Shown in pieces: positions 63,725 through 64,000 of a DNA stretch of 64,000 bases; the first letter of the stretch is position 1, and the number at the start of each line of letters is the position of its first letter. Location of the stretch: NCBI GenBank assembly GCA_002633025.1, contig NMRB01000444.1, forward strand, positions 75,329 to 139,328, read 5' to 3'. Source of the DNA: Notospermus geniculatus (lineage: Eukaryota; Nemertea; Pilidiophora; Heteronemertea; Lineidae). Under the pieces are notes generated by a model. The model was not told the origin of the DNA and made no database searches. It saw only the letters and a list, made by a program, of their open reading frames with translations. Both the position numbers and the translations under genes were made by a program.

Positions 63725-63787
63725 GTCAGCTGCCCTGCATTCAGAGAGACTTTAGTGAAAAGTCTCTCTGAATGCAGGGCAGCTGAC
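63725..63787. repeat. Perfect 29-bp inverted repeat with 5-nt loop
   Basis: GTCAGCTGCCCTGCATTCAG...CTTT at 63725-63753 pairs without mismatch with 63759-63787 around AGTGA. It could form a short hairpin. No neighbouring second copy was found. Confidence 0.7.
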
Positions 63788-63904
63788 AGGGATCTGTGGT
63801 TAGGCCTATAAGTATTTATTAGCAAATGCAGATTTGTAGGGAAATGGAAGGGCTGGGGAGATATTCATCCTGCGACAAAACGTTTTCAGCAAAAAAAAAT
63901 AGCT

Positions 63905-64000
63905 CTAGCGGTTACGAAACGTGCCCTGCTAACGGACCACGCCGGACGACGACGACGACGACGACGGACGACGGACGCTGCACCATCGTAAAAGCTCACC
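63905..64000 (+). mobile_element. Right end of a foldback family member, cut by the window edge
   Basis: Shares GGTTACGAAACGTGCCCTGC and the (GAC)n tract with 10673-10761, and ends in AAAAGCTCACC, the start of the terminal hairpin. Only the 3' part is present. Confidence 0.55.

Overview
This is a repeat-dense, intron-rich animal nuclear window. I think it is a marine invertebrate deuterostome, with an echinoderm as the best guess. Three things point that way: the abundance of TAGGCCTA-type palindromes, tRNA-derived SINEs whose core resembles CORE/MIR-type SINEs, and a very high load of short inverted-repeat transposons. The taxon is an inference and should be checked with coding sequence. There are no bacterial features. 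All confident genes lie on the minus strand and were rebuilt exon by exon from splice sites (AC...CT on the plus strand) with reading phase carried across every junction.

Layout. (1) Positions 1-40.2 kb hold the 5' part (N-terminal tail) of an axonemal-type dynein heavy chain gene. It is assembled as two diverged copies in the order A1 (1-6.6 kb), A2 (about 7.3-16.5 kb), B1 (16.5-28.2 kb), B2 (28.2-40.2 kb). A2+B1 reads as one continuous gene of 16 coding exons, about 1,000 residues, with every junction in phase. A1 and B2 are second copies of parts of it. The A-A-B-B order fits two uncollapsed haplotypes woven into one scaffold better than a true tandem gene duplication. A 696-bp N gap lies at 40216-40911. 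(2) Positions 40.9-44.1 kb hold a 108-bp tandem repeat and another doubled block (C1/C2). (3) Positions 44.1-47.5 kb look intergenic and hold inverted-repeat elements. (4) Positions 47.6-61.0 kb hold a complete NFX1 gene: RGG-rich N-terminus, RING-CH finger, NFX1-type zinc-finger array, R3H domain and conserved C-terminus. It has 18 coding exons and one apparent 1-nt frameshift in exon 1. (5) Positions 61-64 kb are the 5' flank of NFX1, including a GC-rich stretch and a weak candidate first exon on the plus strand.

The most interesting content is not the genes. Because the two haplotypes sit side by side, many transposons can be compared directly with their empty sites. I find ten insertions present in one copy and absent from the other, with target-site duplications ranging from 3 bp (TTA, ATT) to 9 bp. 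They include a SINE only a few bases from a splice donor and a foldback family with a (GAC)n tract and hairpin ends that resembles Helentron-type non-autonomous elements.
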